From Actinomycetota bacterium (GTDB lineage: Bacteria; Actinomycetota; Acidimicrobiia; Acidimicrobiales; RAAP-2), in NCBI GenBank assembly GCA_009701115.1, contig WLKR01000011.1:1-15211 (forward strand): a stretch of DNA of 15,211 nt, written 5' to 3'. A program made the translations under genes and the position numbers. Below the pieces are notes generated by a model, which worked only from the letters and a program-made list of their open reading frames with translations, was not told where the DNA came from and ran no database searches. Shown piece after piece: positions 13,418-15,211 of this stretch. Positions within the stretch are counted from its first letter, which is position 1, and each line of letters begins with the position of its first letter.

Positions 13418-14491
13418 ATGTCAACCTTTCTCGAAATCAGCCGGGCCTCGATGCACGAAGCCACGATGCAGGACTCTCCGGCCGCCGAACTCGGCCCCAA
13501 CCAAGTTCGCCTGTCAGTCGACCGTTTTGGCATTACGGCCAACAACATCACCTACGGCGTCTTTGGCGTCATGATGCGGTACTGGGAATTCTTCCCCGCC
13601 GCTGATGGAGAGCACGGTCGCCTCCCCGTCTGGGGCTTTGGCACGGTCGTAGAGAGTCGTCACCCCGACATCGCCACCGGTCGTCGCCTCTACGGCTACT
13701 GGCCACTCGGCACCGAACTGGTTGTCACGGCCGGCCGGATGGACGAGCGCAGCTTCGTCGACGTTGCCGAGCGCCGGCGCGATCTTCCTACGCCCTACAA
13801 CCGCTACATCTTCACGGACAGCGATCCGGCCTACCGTGCCGAGCGAGAAGACATGCAGGTTCTGCTCTGGCCTCTCTTCTACACCTCTTTTATGGTCGAG
13901 GACTTCCTGGACGACAACGCCAACTTCGGCGCCGCCACCACGGTGATCTCTTCGGCTTCGTCCAAGACCGCTATTGGTGCGGCCTACCTCTTGAAGCGCC
14001 GCGGCGCCAGCAAGGTCATCGGCCTCACCTCTGCCTCCAACGTGGAGTTCACCAAGTCACTCGGTTGCTACGACGAAGTACTCAACTACGACGAGATTGA
14101 GAGCCTGCCAACGGTACTCACGACCTACGTCGACATATCGGGCAACCGTGACGTGCTGCAGCGCGTTCACCACCACTTCGCCGACAAGCTCACCTACTCC
14201 ATGATCGTGGGTGACACCCACTGGGACGCCGAAGCAAAACTGGAGCTCCCGGCCGTGGGACCCAAGCCCGAGTTCCTCTTCGCCCCCGTCCAGATGGCCA
14301 AGCGCATCAAGGACTGGGGCCGTGACGAACTCGAGAACAAGGTCATGGCCTCGTGGCACGACTTCACCGACTGGTCAACGACCTGGCTCGAAGCTCGCGA
14401 AGCTCGAGGCCCCGAAGCGATCGCCGCGGCCTACCACGACGTGCTGAACGGCCGTGTCGGCCCAACCGTCGGCATGGTCTGTACCTTTTAA
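13418..14491 (+). CDS. DUF2855 family oxidoreductase-like protein
   Basis: 357 residues. The layout matches DUF2855, a group distantly related to zinc-independent medium-chain alcohol dehydrogenases and quinone reductases. The N-terminal part reads VRLSVDRFGITANNITYGVFG, then YWEFFPA, and LPVWGFGTVVESRHPDIATGRRLYGYWP, corresponding to the barrel domain. A Rossmann-like half has TTVISSASSKTAIGAAYLLKR, VIGLTSASNVEFTKSLGCYDEVLNYDEI, TYVDISGNRDVLQRVH and VGDTHWD. The role and substrate are unknown. The frame opens earlier at 13364, but ATG 13418 has AGGAG 4 nt before it and gives the usual N-terminus. The TetR gene begins 4 bp after its stop codon, so the two are an operon. Confidence 0.85.
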   Translation: MSTFLEISRASMHEATMQDSPAAELGPNQVRLSVDRFGITANNITYGVFGVMMRYWEFFPAADGEHGRLPVWGFGTVVESRHPDIATGRRLYGYWPLGTELVVTAGRMDERSFVDVAERRRDLPTPYNRYIFTDSDPAYRAEREDMQVLLWPLFYTSFMVEDFLDDNANFGAATTVISSASSKTAIGAAYLLKRRGASKVIGLTSASNVEFTKSLGCYDEVLNYDEIESLPTVLTTYVDISGNRDVLQRVHHHFADKLTYSMIVGDTHWDAEAKLELPAVGPKPEFLFAPVQMAKRIKDWGRDELENKVMASWHDFTDWSTTWLEAREARGPEAIAAAYHDVLNGRVGPTVGMVCTF

Positions 14492-14495
14492 TCCA

Positions 14496-15113
14496 GTGAG
14501 CAATGTGGTCGGCACACAAGACGGGCGTACCGCGCGCCGGAGCAAGAACCATGAGCTGGTGCTCGACGCCGTCTTGGAACTCTTCACGGCCGGCAACTTC
14601 AATCCCACCCCGGAAGAAGTAGCGACCCAGTCCGGGGTCTCGCTGCGCTCGGTCTATCGCTACGTGTCGAGCCGCGACCAACTTTTTGAGCAGGCCATTG
14701 CCCGTCACCTCAAGAAGACGGCCAATCTCTGGATCTTGGACGAGCCAATGAACGAGTCCTTTGCGTCACGGCTCGATCACTTTCTCGAACACCGACTCCG
14801 TCTCTACGAGGCCGTCGCGGCGAGCAACCGGGCCAGCCGGGCCTTCTCGCTCACTCACGAGAACGTGCGAGCCCGCCTCAACTTGGCTCGTACCGTCCTG
14901 CGCGACCAGGCCGAGCGTCAGTTCGCCCCTGAACTCGAAGCCCTCACAGTCGCAGGCCGGCGACAGGTAGTGGCGACGATGGAGTCCCTGACTCAACTCG
15001 AAGGCCTCGACTCGATGATTCATCTCCAGCACCTAAGTTTGCGCGAGACCCGCGAAACGTTGCACCACCTACTCACCCTTCTTCTCAACCCCTCACCGAA
15101 AGGAACCGCATGA
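14496..15113 (+). CDS. TetR family transcriptional regulator
   Basis: 205 residues from GTG 14496. The N-terminal DNA-binding domain is clear: RRSKNHELVLDAVLELFTAGNF, then the helix-turn-helix TPEEVATQSGVSLRSVYRYV and the conserved SSRDQLFEQAIARHL. The rest is an all-helical ligand-binding and dimer domain with no recognisable ligand signature. No Shine-Dalgarno sequence is seen; GTG 14496 lies 4 bp behind the DUF2855 stop and suits translational coupling. An alternative GTG at 14454 inside the upstream gene would add 14 residues, and GTG 14505 would remove three. Its last codon overlaps the sulfatase start (ATGA). It probably controls its own operon and possibly the divergent dehalogenase-like gene. 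Confidence 0.88.
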   Translation: MSNVVGTQDGRTARRSKNHELVLDAVLELFTAGNFNPTPEEVATQSGVSLRSVYRYVSSRDQLFEQAIARHLKKTANLWILDEPMNESFASRLDHFLEHRLRLYEAVAASNRASRAFSLTHENVRARLNLARTVLRDQAERQFAPELEALTVAGRRQVVATMESLTQLEGLDSMIHLQHLSLRETRETLHHLLTLLLNPSPKGTA

Positions 15114-15211
15114 AGCGCATTGAACCATTTGAAGGTGTCATCGGCAAGACCGTGGCCGAGTCCACCCCGTGGTGGCCCGCCAAGCCACACCCCGGCGAAG
15201 ACGCCCCCAAC
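15110..15211 (+). CDS. Arylsulfatase, N-terminal fragment (runs off the window)
   Basis: Only 34 codons are visible. They read MKRIEPFEGVIGKTVAEST, then PWWPAKPHPGEDAPN. The pattern FxGxIGxTVAxSTPWWP, then a Pro-rich stretch and APN, is the usual N-terminus of actinobacterial arylsulfatases, where APN leads directly into the first strand (NVVxxxLDD) of the sulfatase domain. These enzymes hydrolyse sulfate esters using a formylglycine residue; that site lies outside the window. AAAGGA is 6 nt before the ATG, which overlaps the TetR stop by 4 bp (ATGA), so the gene belongs to the DUF2855-TetR operon. Confidence 0.75.
   Translation, partial: MKRIEPFEGVIGKTVAESTPWWPAKPHPGEDAPN

Noticed and set aside
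1..15211. CRISPR array, insertion sequence, integrase, attachment site or replication origin
   Set aside because: No spaced direct repeats, transposase or integrase motifs, or terminal repeats were found; the only tandem repeat is coding (RTX).

Overview
The window looks like a chromosomal segment of a high-GC actinobacterium, most likely an Acidimicrobiia (Ilumatobacter-like) organism. This is inferred from family content (SCO6745 family, actinobacterial-type sulfatase, DUF2855, DUF6036, trans-acting enoyl reductase-type protein, MazE9-like antitoxin), from GC-rich third codon positions, and from several start codons that sit directly behind a -10 hexamer (leaderless transcripts). No species can be named from this sequence alone.

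Layout. 1-1304 (-) is the 5' two fifths to half of leucyl-tRNA synthetase, cut by the window edge. 1402-1477 (+) is tRNA-Ala(GGC). 1528-2502 (+) is a secreted SGNH-domain protein. 2634-3086 (-) is a DUF6036-type nucleotidyltransferase that lacks the usual N-terminus. 3226-4680 (+) is a DEAD-box RNA helicase. 4736-4945 (+) is a MazE-like antitoxin with an operator-like repeat upstream and at most a relic of its toxin downstream. 4999-5910 (-) is an aldo/keto reductase and 5975-6838 (-) an SCO6745-family protein, probably co-transcribed. 6903-8231 (-) is an exported RTX-repeat protein with two Ig-like domains, its RTX region containing an 81-bp triplicated super-repeat. 8399-9556 (-) is a saccharopine-dehydrogenase-like enoyl reductase. 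9697-9834 (-) is an unrecognised 45-residue gene with its own promoter, dyad operator and terminator. 9933-10280 (-) is PhnA/YjdM. 10374-11060 (+) is a von Willebrand A protein followed by a strong terminator. 11168-11899 (+) is a peptidase E (S51). 11946-12611 (+) is a papain-fold-like protein.

The most interesting part is the right end. 12608-13354 (-) encodes an SDR-fold protein whose Gly-rich cofactor motif is gone and whose catalytic residues read S-X12-Y-X3-R, the signature of halohydrin dehalogenases rather than of NAD(P)-dependent reductases. It is divergent, across a 63-bp gap holding a short palindrome, from a DUF2855 oxidoreductase (13418-14491), a TetR regulator (14496-15113) and an arylsulfatase (15110 onward, cut by the edge), the last three tightly packed as one operon. 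This looks like a regulated catabolic or detoxification cassette; that reading is inference.

Seen directly: reading frames, motifs, repeats, hairpins and spacings. Inferred: functions by family, regulation, and the pseudogene call. No database search was possible.
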